From: Psychrobacillus sp. OK028
GTDB lineage: Bacteria; Bacillota; Bacilli; Bacillales_A; Planococcaceae
Direction: 5' to 3'
DNA: 64,000 nucleotides
NCBI RefSeq assembly: GCF_900103605.1
Contig: NZ_FNHY01000003.1
Location: forward strand, 62,001-126,000
Part shown: positions 43,657 through 53,079 of the stretch, in pieces
Numbering within the stretch: the first letter of the stretch is position 1
Layout: the number at the start of each line of letters is the position of its first letter
Program-made: the position numbers and the translations under genes
The notes under the pieces: model-generated
Told to the model about the DNA's origin: nothing
Seen by the model: only the letters and a program-made list of their open reading frames with translations
Databases searched by the model: none

Positions 43657-45324
43657 CTACCAGAATTTATATCCTTTTGAGCCTGGAGGGGCATTTTGGA
43701 TCATTTCAATCACGGGAACTGTATAAGCAAACAAGATTAAAGCTATACAAATTGTTAACCAAATTTTCCAATTTTCCAACCACATTGGCGACTTTTCTGC
43801 ATGCTCTGAAACCTCACCAATAGGGAACTCTGTTTCCCCTTTAGGAGCAAAGAATAGTAGATTCACAACAATATAAAGTATTAAAATAATACCTACGAAA
43901 AGAATTGTTCCACCAACTGCTTGTGCAATTTGGTACGGAATCCAATCAGTTGCTTGTGCTGCCCCACCATAAGTAGAGAAGTCAGAGCGGCGAGGTGCTC
44001 CCATCAGACCTACAATATGCATTGCAGCTGACATAATAGTCATACCGACTGCCCAAACAATCCCTTGAATAATAGCTAATTTGTTCATTTGTTTTGTCAG
44101 CACTCTACCAGTTAAATGAGGTAGTAACCAGTAAGATGCCCCAAAGAAAGTTAGGACTACAGTTGTTGCTACTGTTAAATGGAAATGACCAGTTACCCAG
44201 ATCGTATTATGAATTAACTGATTCATCTGGTGAGATGCGTTAATAATACCACCAGCACCAGCAGGTACAAACGCGGCCATCCCGATGAATGGAACTGTAA
44301 ATCTAGCATCATTCCACGGAAGTTTTTTAAACCAGCCAAATAATCCTTTAGCACCAAGCTGTCTTCCACGTAATTCGAATGATGCAAACATTGAAAATGC
44401 TGTTAATAGGGAAGGAATAACAACCATCATTGTTAATACTACTTGTAAGAACTTCCAGAAGGACTGAATCCCTGGTTCTGTTAACTGATGATGGAACCCA
44501 ACCGGAATAGAGAATAGCAAGAATAGCATGAAAGAAAGTCTAGCTAAAGCATCAGAGAAAATTTTTCCTCCAATAATTTTTGGAATGACTACGTACCAAA
44601 CCATATATGCTGGTAATAACCAGAAGTATACTAATGGATGACCGAAATACCAGAATAATGTACGAGAAAGCAATACATCGACTTTATCTACCCATCCTAA
44701 AGACCACGGTATAAGCTGGAATACTACTTCTACAGCTACCCCTAAAGTACATATTTGCCACATAGCCATGTTGACAACAACCATAAACGATAAAAGGGGA
44801 CTAGGTTGACCGGGATTCGCTTTACGCCATTCAATGTACTTCATAAATAATGCAATACCAACAATCCAAGATCCTACAACTACTAATGCCATTCCCACAT
44901 AAAAAATCCAATGTGCTTGAAGAGGGGCGTAGAATGTATACAATACAGAAGCTTCATTTAATAAAACCATTGTTGCAGCCGCAACCGTACCGATAGTCAT
45001 TACCCAGAAACCAATCCAACCGAGTAAGCGTTGTTTGTCTGTAAACGTACCAGAAGTTCTGCTCATTGCAGCGATTTGGAAACCAAGTATAAAATATGTT
45101 GTTAAAATAAGACCTAATAAAACACCATGAACAGTTAAAACTTGATAGTATCCAATGCCCCAAGGGAGTGTAAATTTACCAGAGCGTACTAACACTTGTA
45201 GTAATCCACAAAGACCTCCGATGAATAATGCGATAAATGCAACATACATATTAGCAAGAGCTAATTTACCATCGCGACGATCAACTATAGTGAAACCTAA
45301 TGCTTTTTCTTTAATTGTTGTCAT
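43657..45324 (-). CDS. cbaA: ba3-type cytochrome c oxidase subunit I
   Basis: The haem-copper subunit that reduces oxygen to water. The 555 residues contain about 13 helices. The low-spin haem His is in VLTVHGVLLGL (near 65), the CuB and Tyr region is WYFGHPLVYFWLLPAY (near 230), the two CuB histidines are in PVGFHHQ (near 283), and the haem ligands are in TGHFHLT (near 383). The D-pathway residues of A-type oxidases are not seen, and the layout is that of B-type enzymes. It is followed on the minus strand by no other gene, and preceded by subunits II and 2A. Confidence 0.95.
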   Translation of the reverse strand: MTTIKEKALGFTIVDRRDGKLALANMYVAFIALFIGGLCGLLQVLVRSGKFTLPWGIGYYQVLTVHGVLLGLILTTYFILGFQIAAMSRTSGTFTDKQRLLGWIGFWVMTIGTVAAATMVLLNEASVLYTFYAPLQAHWIFYVGMALVVVGSWIVGIALFMKYIEWRKANPGQPSPLLSFMVVVNMAMWQICTLGVAVEVVFQLIPWSLGWVDKVDVLLSRTLFWYFGHPLVYFWLLPAYMVWYVVIPKIIGGKIFSDALARLSFMLFLLFSIPVGFHHQLTEPGIQSFWKFLQVVLTMMVVIPSLLTAFSMFASFELRGRQLGAKGLFGWFKKLPWNDARFTVPFIGMAAFVPAGAGGIINASHQMNQLIHNTIWVTGHFHLTVATTVVLTFFGASYWLLPHLTGRVLTKQMNKLAIIQGIVWAVGMTIMSAAMHIVGLMGAPRRSDFSTYGGAAQATDWIPYQIAQAVGGTILFVGIILILYIVVNLLFFAPKGETEFPIGEVSEHAEKSPMWLENWKIWLTICIALILFAYTVPVIEMIQNAPPGSKGYKFW

Positions 45325-45801
45325 TTACTCCACCACCTTTAGCATAGACGTCATAGAAGAATGTCCTACGCCACAATATTCATTACATAAGATTAAAAAC
45401 TCTCCAGCTTTGTCTACTGTTGTTACGTACTCCGAAACATAACCTGGTTCAAGAATCATATTAATATTTGTTCCTGCAACTTGAAATCCATGAACAACGT
45501 CTTTAGTTGTTGATATGAACTTTACAGTGGAACCTAATGGTACTTCAATCTCAGGTGGATTATAGAAAAAGGCAGAAGCTACTAGAACTACTTCATAATC
45601 CCATTCTTTTCCTTCTACTTTATGAACCCCAGGATTATTAAAAGGTGCTATTTCATCAACTCGCTCTGGATCAATGTAGACCTTACCTGTTGGGGGATGT
45701 GAACCATAGTGGAATGCACTAAAACCAACTATAACTAAAAATAATACCAGCGAGCTAATCCCAAAAGTTAGCCACCACTTTTCATACTTATGAATATGCA
45801 T
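45325..45801 (-). CDS. cbaB: ba3-type cytochrome c oxidase subunit II (CuA)
   Basis: A 158-residue protein with one N-terminal membrane helix (about 12-32) and an outer cupredoxin domain that carries CuA. The ligands are visible: His in VVHGFQVAG (near 104), and LCNEYCGVGHSSM (near 138-150) with two Cys, His and Met. It accepts electrons from cytochrome c. It ends directly before cbaA and starts 22 bases after the small subunit 2A gene. Confidence 0.95.
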   Translation of the reverse strand: MHIHKYEKWWLTFGISSLVLFLVIVGFSAFHYGSHPPTGKVYIDPERVDEIAPFNNPGVHKVEGKEWDYEVVLVASAFFYNPPEIEVPLGSTVKFISTTKDVVHGFQVAGTNINMILEPGYVSEYVTTVDKAGEFLILCNEYCGVGHSSMTSMLKVVE

Positions 45802-45823
45802 AAGTCCTTAACCTCCAATTAAA

Positions 45824-45946
45824 TTAAAATCTGTCTATGAATAAGTAAAATGCCATGAACCAAGTAACTAATATAAATATGCCAACTAAACCAACTGAAT
45901 AAAGAGTACCTTTTAAATCAGAATCTTTTTCTTTCTTTTTCGACAT
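45824..45946 (-). CDS. Cytochrome c oxidase subunit 2A
   Basis: A 40-residue, single-helix protein: a charged N-terminus (MSKKKEKDSDLKGTLYSV) then one membrane helix and RF at the end. It matches the small subunit IIa of ba3 oxidases, which replaces the first helix missing from subunit II. GGAGGTG lies before ATG 45946. The order 2A-II-I on the minus strand forms an operon. Confidence 0.88.
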   Translation of the reverse strand: MSKKKEKDSDLKGTLYSVGLVGIFILVTWFMAFYLFIDRF

Positions 45947-46114
45947 TTACTTACACCTCCTCTTATTCAACTTGTATAATTCCATAATAAATATATTAGT
46001 AGTGAGAAGATGTGATAAAAATCACAGTCACGCATGTAAACTGTGAATTATATGTGAAATGTGGTCGTTATCTAGGGTAATTTCAAAATTAGAATCATTT
46101 TTAAAAATAAAAAA

Positions 46115-46141
46115 AGAACCTTCCTTCTAATAGGAGGTTCT
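46115..46141 (-). terminator. cheX terminator
   Basis: AGAACC (46115-46120) pairs with GGTTCT (46136-46141), inner TCC/GGA, with T's following on the minus strand. It separates cheX from the oxidase operon. Confidence 0.75.
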
Positions 46142-46146
46142 ATTTC

Positions 46147-46599
46147 TTATTCATCTATAGTTAAAATAATTGTCATTGCACCTATATTTTCAATCACTAC
46201 AGGTAATTTAAATGCATGTTGAAAGCCAAATAAACGCGTAGAACCCACAATAACAGTAGGGGGAGTTATATCAACTTGAACTCCATTACTTGCAACCGAT
46301 GTACATATATTTCCAGCGATCATATTCCCGAGCTCGCCAGTAAAGGACTCGAGCATTTCACCTTCTAATGGCATACCAAACATAGTTGCACCAATAGCAG
46401 AGAAGCTTTCAGCTGTAGAGTCAATAATTATTCTTCCTTTAATATCACCGATAATTCCAATAAGTACACCCATTTCTTTTTGCTCAAATGGTTGCACCAT
46501 CAAGGAAGGGGGTTTTATATCCATTGAGATTGGTATAACTGATTTAAGAGATTGGATTGTCCCATTTAAAACTGTTTGAATATGTTTAGAAGTACTCAT
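46147..46599 (-). CDS. cheX: Chemotaxis protein CheX (CheC/CheX family phosphatase)
   Basis: A 150-residue protein with the CheX phosphatase helix ESFTGELGNMIAGNICTSVA (near 84-103), whose Glu and Asn act on CheY phosphate. The ends are beta strands (MGVLIGIIGDIKGRIII and the final MTIILTI). A single copy of the motif fits CheX rather than CheC, which has two. It is not next to other chemotaxis genes, so the response-regulator partner is unknown. GGAGGGGA lies upstream of ATG 46599. Confidence 0.88.
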   Translation of the reverse strand: MSTSKHIQTVLNGTIQSLKSVIPISMDIKPPSLMVQPFEQKEMGVLIGIIGDIKGRIIIDSTAESFSAIGATMFGMPLEGEMLESFTGELGNMIAGNICTSVASNGVQVDITPPTVIVGSTRLFGFQHAFKLPVVIENIGAMTIILTIDE

Positions 46600-46701
46600 T
46601 TTTCCCCTCCATCTAGTATAGATGTAACAATTTTATCATGTAAGATAGGAAAAAAGAATAGATTTTGTAGAATTATGAAATTTATTGTGTTATCATATGA
46701 A

Positions 46702-46716
46702 TGAGAATGAATATCA
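46702..46716. promoter_or_regulatory. Fur-family box (7-1-7)
   Basis: TGAGAAT-G-AATATCA matches the Fur/PerR/Zur consensus TGATAAT-N-ATTATCA at 12 of the 14 arm positions. It lies 25 bases before ATG 46741. Which Fur-family regulator would bind is not decidable from the sequence. Confidence 0.5.
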
Positions 46717-46740
46717 AATTCAGTTGAGAGGATGATTTAT

Positions 46741-46836
46741 ATGTTAGCTATTATTATTGGTTCATCCATTGTATTGTATGGTGGAGTAACAGCATATATT
46801 TTAAAATCTACCGCACCTAAGGCTAAAATAATATAA
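46741..46836 (+). CDS. 31-residue membrane peptide
   Basis: The peptide is MLAIIIGSSIVLYGGVTAYI followed by LKSTAPKAKII: one membrane helix and a short basic tail. AGAGGATGA lies at the right distance from ATG 46741. A Fur-like box lies upstream, and a strong terminator follows the stop within 15 bases, so this short gene has its own transcription unit. I know no function. Confidence 0.6.
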   Translation: MLAIIIGSSIVLYGGVTAYILKSTAPKAKII

Positions 46837-46849
46837 AAAACCAAGCTGA

Positions 46850-46882
46850 CTCCATTTGTGAAAACAAATAGGGTCATTTTTT
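46850..46882 (+). terminator. Terminator of the 31-residue peptide gene
   Basis: GACTCCATTTGT pairs with ACAAATAGGGTC around GAAA, with one mismatch and one G-U pair, followed by a run of T's. Confidence 0.75.
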
Positions 46883-47152
46883 TTTGCAGAAAAGAAAGTA
46901 TATGAGAACTGGGATCAAGTTACCTTTTAGAATAAAAAACACTACGGATTTCCGTTTGAGAGTTAATCAAAAATGCACTAACCTTTTGCATAGAGTTGAA
47001 TGAGGGCGATGGAAAGATAAACTCCAAAAGATTAACGCAATAAGGAATGCATGTCGTGAGGTTAGGCACGACAAGAAAGTATATAAAGATATAGCGTTCC
47101 ATGTTCAATACAATAGTTTTACATTGACCACAGATTTTGGTTTTTTTTACTA

Positions 47153-47265
47153 TTCCAACCAACATGTTCATTTTTCCAACTAATTCTAAAAAAATTCCAA
47201 CTGTAGCCTTCAAAATTCCAACTAAACTGCCTAAAATTCCAACTAAGGCTTCAATCCCTTCCAAA
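47153..47265. repeat. Five to six 21-bp repeats (LVGI-type heptads on the minus strand)
   Basis: TTCCAAC occurs at 47153, 47174, 47195, 47216 and 47237, exactly 21 bases apart, with a degenerate sixth at 47259. On the minus strand this reads in one open frame as heptads ALVGILG, SLVGILK, ATVGIFL, ELVGKMN and MLVGIVK. An ORF of 114 codons (47264 to 46920) includes them, but it begins at TTG without a ribosome site, and its second half does not look coding. So I record the DNA repeat rather than a gene. The rest of 46883-47318 holds nothing else I can support. Confidence 0.7.
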
Positions 47266-47318
47266 AAAGAATTATAATTTCTCTTTTAGTTAGTAAATCC
47301 ATACTGAATCGAAGTTTA

Positions 47319-47348
47319 TTGTTCTAGACGTTAAATTTTTGCTATGAT
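47319..47348 (+). promoter_or_regulatory. Probable dynA promoter
   Basis: TATGAT (47343-47348) is preceded by TGC (extended -10), with TTGTTC at 47319-47324, spacing 18. It lies 42 bases before the dynA start. Confidence 0.5.
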
Positions 47349-47389
47349 AGGTATAAATTGTCGAATTATGAAGGAGATAAAATTTTTAT

Positions 47390-50300
47390 ATGCAGAACTC
47401 AAAGGATCTTCAAACGATAAAAGAACAAAATGCATTACTTGCAGCTCTTTTCCAAAAAAACAATGACGACGAACGTTATCGTAAATCTAAATTATTTGCT
47501 GATAAACTGGAAAAAGGTACATTCACTATTGCCTTCGCAGGTCACTTTTCCGCGGGTAAATCGAGTATGATCAATGCATTAGTGGACGAACAATTACTAC
47601 CAACTAGTCCGATTCCAACGTCTGCTAACATCGTAACTGTCCAAAATACATCAAATAACTATGCACTCGTTCACTTCGTGGATCAGCCACCCGTTAGATT
47701 CTCTGGAGAGTATGATATTCAACTAGTTAAAAAATATTCAAAGGATGGCAGCAAGGTTTCTCAAATTGAGATAGGACATGCTACTTCAAAGCTCCCAAAA
47801 GGAATCACTATAATGGATACTCCTGGAGTAGACTCAACAGATGATGCACATCGCATTTCTACTGAATCTGCCCTGCACTTAGCTGATATTGTTTTTTACG
47901 TAATGGATTACAATCATGTTCAATCTGAGCTAAACTTTCAATTTACGAAGCAATTACTTCATTATAATAAAAATGTATATTTAATCGTCAACCAAGTGGA
48001 TAAGCATCGAGAAGAGGAATTGCCATTCGAAGCCTATAAGCAATCAGTAGCAGACGCTTTCAAATCTTGGTCTGTTGAGCCGAAAGCGATTTTTTATACT
48101 AGCTTAAAAAGTAAAGACTTTATACATAACGACTTTCCACAGGTTCAACAAATCGTGACTAGCTCTATTGAAAACAAAGAGGATTATTATTTAACACTTG
48201 CTCAAGCTACGTTAGAAAAATTGAAGGATGAACATGTAAATTTTCTAGAGGATGAAAAAGCAGCATGTTTTGAAACCTTTGACAACCAGCTTAGTGAAGA
48301 GGATTGGAACAATAAAGAAGATATTAAAGAACAATTGGAACTTGCTCAAAAACAAGTAAAACTTCAAGATGTTACTCTTTGGAAAAAGTCTTTCGAGGAA
48401 CTTCGTAAAAACATATTAGAAAATGCTTCTATTATGACGTTTGAGGTTCGTGAAGCATTGAAATCGTATGCGGAGAGTAAGCAATCTACTTTTAAAGTTG
48501 GGTTTTTAGGAAGCAAAAAGAAAACAGAGGAAGAGAGACAAAGAAGACTAAACGATGTTCTAAGTCAGTTAGATAAAATTGTTTCCAATAATATAACAAG
48601 CCATATGAAGTTATTGATGAAGCGGATGTTAAAAGACGTTTCCTTATTAACTGAGGAAAAAACAATCCAAATCGATGAAATCCAATTTAGTATACCAAGC
48701 AGTCTAATCGACAATTCTTTACATGAAGGGGCCAGTACGACCGGTAATGCAATATTGAATTTTGCTAATCGAGTTACCGAAGCTGTTAATAGGTATTACA
48801 TCAATGAAACTGATAAATGGAAAGATGAAAGTATACTTTATATAGAAGAAAATCCTATTGAAGATGAAGATCAAATAGCATCAAAAACAAACGAATTAAA
48901 CGAAAAAAAATTAGCGATACATGCATTAGAAGAAATAGATTTGCGCATCCAAACATTCGAAAAAACAGTTTCTACTCCTTCCTTGTCACTGCGGAAAGAT
49001 CGAGACGAATTATTAAAAGAATGGGAACAGGAACGACTTCATTTTGAAAATTCTATTACTGCCTATGAGGAACAAGCTCAAACTTCGGAGCAGGCAGTTG
49101 AAAATGTCCCTCGTACAGAAGAGATAAAGCATGAAGAAGTTCTTCTTTTTGCAGAGGCTGTAGTTAGTCGTGCAAAAAGAATTGGAGAAGTATTAGCTGA
49201 ATTGCCAGCTTTTGAAGAGGCGGCTGCAACGATTAAAAGGAAGGCTTTAAGAGTTGAAAACCAACAATTTACTATTGCTTTATTTGGTGCATTTAGTGCT
49301 GGGAAATCTAGCTTTTCAAATGCTTTAATGGGAGCAAATGTATTGCCGGTTTCTCCTAATCCTACAACTGCGGCTATCAATAAGATTCATCCTATATCTG
49401 AAAAACATCTGCATAATACGGCTGATGTTGTGTTGAAATCAGAGGGACAAATATTAGCAGATGTGGCACATGCTTATGAGCAACTTGGTATAACTGTCCA
49501 TACATTAGAAGAGGCGTATGAGAAGGCAAGTTCTGTTATGAAAGAGAAAGTAGTGGAAGAGGTTCATAAGTCGTTTGTTACGGCCTTTTATAAAGGGTAT
49601 CCAACCTTTAAAGCACAGCTAGGCAATGTTCTACACGTTTCTGGAGAAGAATTCGGCCAATTTGTCGCAGATGAATCTAAAAGCTGTTTTGTAGATTTTA
49701 TCGATTTTTATTATGATTGTGAACTTACAAGATTGGGTGTGACGCTAGTAGACACACCTGGAGCGGATTCGATCAATGCTAGGCATACCGGAGTTGCTTT
49801 TGATTATATTCGTAACGCAGATGCTGTATTGTTTGTTACTTATTTTAATCATGCATTTTCTAAAGCGGATCGTGAGTTCCTTATACAGCTCGGTCGAGTA
49901 AAAGATGCATTCGAACTAGACAAGATGTTCTTCGTCGTAAATGCAATCGATTTAGCAGACTCTGAAGAGGAAGCTACTTTAGTAAAGCAATATGTTCAGG
50001 ATGAACTTCAACGATTTGGCATTCGTTTCCCAAGAGTTTATGGTGTTTCAAGCTTACAAGGATTGAAAGAAAAACTAAGTGGTTTGTCGGTCCATAAAGG
50101 AATGCAACAATTTGAAGAATCATTCCATCATTTCCTTGAAAAAGATTTAAAGCAAATTTCTATAACTGCTCTAGATGAGGAAGCAACACGTCAACAATCG
50201 AAATTATTAAGCTTAATCGATCAAACAGAAGCAAATCTTGCAAGGAAAGACCAACGATTAATAGAGCTTCGAAATCAGGAACAAAATATTCGTAAAAGGT

Positions 50301-50980
50301 ATACAAATGGGAAGTCGGCACAGATTGCAAAAGATGCAAAACAGGAGCTAGATACACTGCTTTATTACGTTTTACAACGTGTATATTATCGATTCAATGA
50401 ATTCTTTAAAGAAGCTTATAATCCATCTTTATTTGCCAATAACTCTGCATCTGTTGCATTGGACATTGCCTTAAAGGATATTCTCAAAATGATTCGTTTT
50501 GATATTGAACAAGAAATGCGTGTATCTAATTTCCGTATTCTACAGTTTATTCAGCAGCAAATTCTTCAATTAGAAAAAGAAGAAATACGTGTGCTTAAAG
50601 ATTGGAACACAAGCTTTACGTTTAGTCCACATGAAGTTACAGAAAGAGACCTGCTAGATTTTATAGGACCATTTGATAACATTGTGAAATATGAACATGT
50701 TAAATCGTACTTTAAAAATACGAAATCCTTCTTTGAAAACAATGAAAAAGAAAAACTACGTGATACACTATCAGACCTCTCTAAAGTAGAGGCAGATGAG
50801 TATTTAGTGAAGGAAAAAGAAAGGTTAGGAAATTGGATCGAGCAATATTCTGATATTGAATCGGAGGCTTTACGTCTGAAGCTACTGCATGAGTCTATTA
50901 CTCAAATAGATGCAGAACGAAAATTATTAGAGCAGGAAGAAACTCTTCGCATGTGGAAATCAGTATATGCTCGACTATAA
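47390..50980 (+). CDS. dynA: Double-headed bacterial dynamin
   Basis: A 1196-residue protein made of two fused dynamin-like units. Each has its own GTPase: GHFSAGKSS near residue 51 with DTPGVDS near 143 and NQVDKH near 205, and GAFSAGKSS near 633 with DTPGADS near 787 and NAIDL near 848. Long helical stalks follow each GTPase. B. subtilis DynA (YpbR) tethers and fuses membranes, and protects the cell against phage and pore-forming agents. AAGGAG lies before ATG 47390. The next gene starts 13 bases after its stop. Confidence 0.95.
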   Translation: MQNSKDLQTIKEQNALLAALFQKNNDDERYRKSKLFADKLEKGTFTIAFAGHFSAGKSSMINALVDEQLLPTSPIPTSANIVTVQNTSNNYALVHFVDQPPVRFSGEYDIQLVKKYSKDGSKVSQIEIGHATSKLPKGITIMDTPGVDSTDDAHRISTESALHLADIVFYVMDYNHVQSELNFQFTKQLLHYNKNVYLIVNQVDKHREEELPFEAYKQSVADAFKSWSVEPKAIFYTSLKSKDFIHNDFPQVQQIVTSSIENKEDYYLTLAQATLEKLKDEHVNFLEDEKAACFETFDNQLSEEDWNNKEDIKEQLELAQKQVKLQDVTLWKKSFEELRKNILENASIMTFEVREALKSYAESKQSTFKVGFLGSKKKTEEERQRRLNDVLSQLDKIVSNNITSHMKLLMKRMLKDVSLLTEEKTIQIDEIQFSIPSSLIDNSLHEGASTTGNAILNFANRVTEAVNRYYINETDKWKDESILYIEENPIEDEDQIASKTNELNEKKLAIHALEEIDLRIQTFEKTVSTPSLSLRKDRDELLKEWEQERLHFENSITAYEEQAQTSEQAVENVPRTEEIKHEEVLLFAEAVVSRAKRIGEVLAELPAFEEAAATIKRKALRVENQQFTIALFGAFSAGKSSFSNALMGANVLPVSPNPTTAAINKIHPISEKHLHNTADVVLKSEGQILADVAHAYEQLGITVHTLEEAYEKASSVMKEKVVEEVHKSFVTAFYKGYPTFKAQLGNVLHVSGEEFGQFVADESKSCFVDFIDFYYDCELTRLGVTLVDTPGADSINARHTGVAFDYIRNADAVLFVTYFNHAFSKADREFLIQLGRVKDAFELDKMFFVVNAIDLADSEEEATLVKQYVQDELQRFGIRFPRVYGVSSLQGLKEKLSGLSVHKGMQQFEESFHHFLEKDLKQISITALDEEATRQQSKLLSLIDQTEANLARKDQRLIELRNQEQNIRKRYTNGKSAQIAKDAKQELDTLLYYVLQRVYYRFNEFFKEAYNPSLFANNSASVALDIALKDILKMIRFDIEQEMRVSNFRILQFIQQQILQLEKEEIRVLKDWNTSFTFSPHEVTERDLLDFIGPFDNIVKYEHVKSYFKNTKSFFENNEKEKLRDTLSDLSKVEADEYLVKEKERLGNWIEQYSDIESEALRLKLLHESITQIDAERKLLEQEETLRMWKSVYARL

Positions 50981-50993
50981 AAGGAGTGATTTG

Positions 50994-51818
50994 ATGGCTA
51001 AAGTTTTTATTGAATTACCGGAAATTTTAGAGGATAACCCCCGTTTTATCGATACTCGATTTGATTTAACTGATAATACCGCTGGACGTAAAATGTATGA
51101 TGAGGAGCATTTAGATGGAGCTATCTATTGGGATTTAGAAAATGATTTATCTGATATGTCTAGTCCATATGGTCGTCATCCGATGATTTCGAAGGAAAAG
51201 ATGACCAGTCTTGTTCAGAAAGCTGGTTTAAATGTAAATGACTTTATCGTAATTTACGACCAGGGAGGAGCTCCGTTTGCCTTACGTGCATATTTTTTAT
51301 TGGATTGGGCAGGTTTCACCAATGTATATGTATCCCGTGATGGATTTGGGGAGTTAAAGGGAGCATTGCCTGTTTCAAAAAGCGAATCTGACTTTACAAA
51401 GACGACAACTATCCCTCATTGGAACAACAGTAAATTACTTTCGATGAATGATGTGAGACAAGTTGTTGCGGGAATAACAGAGGGCCAATTGATTGATGCG
51501 AGATCTAATGTTCGTTATAAAGGTGAAAGTGAACCAATTGATCCGGTTGCTGGTCATATTCCGACTGCTATTAACTTTGATTGGGAGCAGCTTAAAAAAG
51601 AGGGGAAATTTTTAGCACAAGAAGAGTTGAAGGAAAAGTTGACTGACTTAGCTCCGCAAGACAAACCGGTTATAGCTTATTGTGGAAGTGGTGTCACAGC
51701 CGCGCCGTTATATAGCTGTTTAAAAGAAGCTGGTTACGAAAATGTTCAACTTTACTTAGGTAGCTATAGTGATTGGATAAGAGAGAATGAAGTAGAAACT
51801 GATAATAATAGAGCATAA
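50994..51818 (+). CDS. Two-domain sulfurtransferase (rhodanese / mercaptopyruvate type)
   Basis: Two rhodanese domains: an inactive N-terminal one (FIDTRFDLTDNTAGRKMYDE and HLDGAIYWDLENDL) and an active C-terminal one, whose loop YCGSGVTAAPL carries the catalytic Cys near residue 230. The loop CGSGVTA is the form found in 3-mercaptopyruvate sulfurtransferases; classic rhodaneses have CRKGVTA. ATG 50994 follows AAAGGAGTG, so the ORF start 27 bases earlier, inside dynA, is not used. The length is 274 residues. Confidence 0.9.
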   Translation: MAKVFIELPEILEDNPRFIDTRFDLTDNTAGRKMYDEEHLDGAIYWDLENDLSDMSSPYGRHPMISKEKMTSLVQKAGLNVNDFIVIYDQGGAPFALRAYFLLDWAGFTNVYVSRDGFGELKGALPVSKSESDFTKTTTIPHWNNSKLLSMNDVRQVVAGITEGQLIDARSNVRYKGESEPIDPVAGHIPTAINFDWEQLKKEGKFLAQEELKEKLTDLAPQDKPVIAYCGSGVTAAPLYSCLKEAGYENVQLYLGSYSDWIRENEVETDNNRA

Positions 51819-51853
51819 ACATTTCATTTGAACCTCATTTCCAGTATAATAAG

Positions 51854-51882
51854 TTGTCTTGGGTAAATAACTATAGTATAAT
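51854..51882 (+). promoter_or_regulatory. rlmN promoter
   Basis: TTGTCT (51854-51859), a 17-base spacer and a perfect TATAAT (51877-51882), 35 bases before ATG 51917. Confidence 0.75.
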
Positions 51883-51916
51883 AGGCAAATTGTATACGCT
51901 GAAATGAGGGCTAATA

Positions 51917-52990
51917 ATGAAAAAATCTATATATGGTCTAACTAGAGACCAATTAATCGAATGGCTAATGGAACACGGTCAAAAAAAATTCCGTGCTGAG
52001 CAGGTATGGGACTGGTTGTATATCAAACGCGTACAAAGCTTTGCCGAAATGACAAATGTAAACAAAGAATGTCTTCAAATTTTAGAAGATAACTTTGTCA
52101 TTCAAACATTGAAAGAAAGTGTTAAGCAAGAGTCAGCAGATGGGACGATCAAATTCCTTTTTGAGATGCAAGATGGGAACTTAATCGAAACAGTACTAAT
52201 GCGTTTTAAATATGGACTTTCTGTGTGTGTTACTACACAGGTTGGATGTAATATTGGATGTAGCTTCTGCGCGAGTGGATTACTTAAAAAGAGCCGTGAC
52301 CTTGACGCTGGAGAAATAGTAGAACAAATTATGAAGGTTCAGTTCCATTTAGACCAAATGCAAAAAGAGGAACGTGTTAGTCATATCGTTGTTATGGGTA
52401 TCGGGGAGCCGTTTGATAATTACAAAAACCTCATGAATTTCTTACGTACTGTGAATGACCAAAAAGGGCTTGCAATCGGTGCTCGTCATATTACTGTTTC
52501 AACAAGTGGTCTTGCGAAAAAAATCATGGATTTTGCAGAAGAGGATATCCAGGTGAATCTTGCTGTTTCCTTGCATGCACCAAACGATGAACTGCGTTCA
52601 AAAATCATGGTTATTAATAAAGCATTCCCAATTGAAAAAGTTATGGCTGCGGTAGATTATTATTTAGAGAAGAAAAACCGTCGTATTACATTCGAATATA
52701 TTCTTCTTAAAGACGTAAATGATCATGTAGAGGAAGCACAGCAATTAGCAAAACTTCTTGAGAACAAACGTCATCTGTCTTATGTAAATTTAATCCCATA
52801 CAATCCAGTGGATGAGCATGGACAATATCAACGTAGTAGTGAAAAGTCCATTAGCGCTTTCTTCCAAACATTGAAAAACAAAGGGATCAATTGCGGTGTC
52901 CGTATGGAACAAGGTACCGATATCGATGCTGCATGTGGTCAATTGAGAAGTAAGCAAATTAAAAAAGGTAAAGAAAAAGTTTCCAACTAA
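51917..52990 (+). CDS. rlmN: Dual-specificity 23S rRNA/tRNA adenine-C2 methyltransferase RlmN
   Basis: A radical-SAM enzyme that methylates A2503 of 23S rRNA and A37 of some tRNAs. The cluster motif C-x3-C-x2-C is CNIGCSFC at residues 111-118, the SAM-binding GIGEPFDNY lies near 167, and the methyl-carrying Cys near the C-terminus is in [10 protein letters not shown]. The N-terminal helix-hairpin-like domain [15 protein letters not shown] is typical. The 357 residues are normal length. GAGGGC precedes ATG 51917, and a terminator follows. Confidence 0.96.
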   Translation: MKKSIYGLTRDQLIEWLMEHGQKKFRAEQVWDWLYIKRVQSFAEMTNVNKECLQILEDNFVIQTLKESVKQESADGTIKFLFEMQDGNLIETVLMRFKYGLSVCVTTQVGCNIGCSFCASGLLKKSRDLDAGEIVEQIMKVQFHLDQMQKEERVSHIVVMGIGEPFDNYKNLMNFLRTVNDQKGLAIGARHITVSTSGLAKKIMDFAEEDIQVNLAVSLHAPNDELRSKIMVINKAFPIEKVMAAVDYYLEKKNRRITFEYILLKDVNDHVEEAQQLAKLLENKRHLSYVNLIPYNPVDEHGQYQRSSEKSISAFFQTLKNKGINCGVRMEQGTDIDAACGQLRSKQIKKGKEKVSN

Positions 52991-53006
52991 CAATCGGATA
53001 TGAAAT

Positions 53007-53047
53007 AAAAAACGCATTTGCCATTTTTGGCTAGTGCGTTTTTTATT
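53007..53047 (+). terminator. rlmN terminator
   Basis: AAAAAACGCA (53007-53016) pairs with TGCGTTTTTT (53035-53044), with inner GCC/GGC. T's follow. It may also work for arr on the minus strand. Confidence 0.85.
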
Positions 53048-53079
53048 TAGTTTCTGTTAAAGGAAATGCTTAGTAATCG

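Noticed and set aside
46920-47264. Minus-strand ORF of 114 codons with LVGI heptads
   Set aside because: It starts at TTG without a ribosome site and loses coding character after the repeat; I kept only the DNA repeat.
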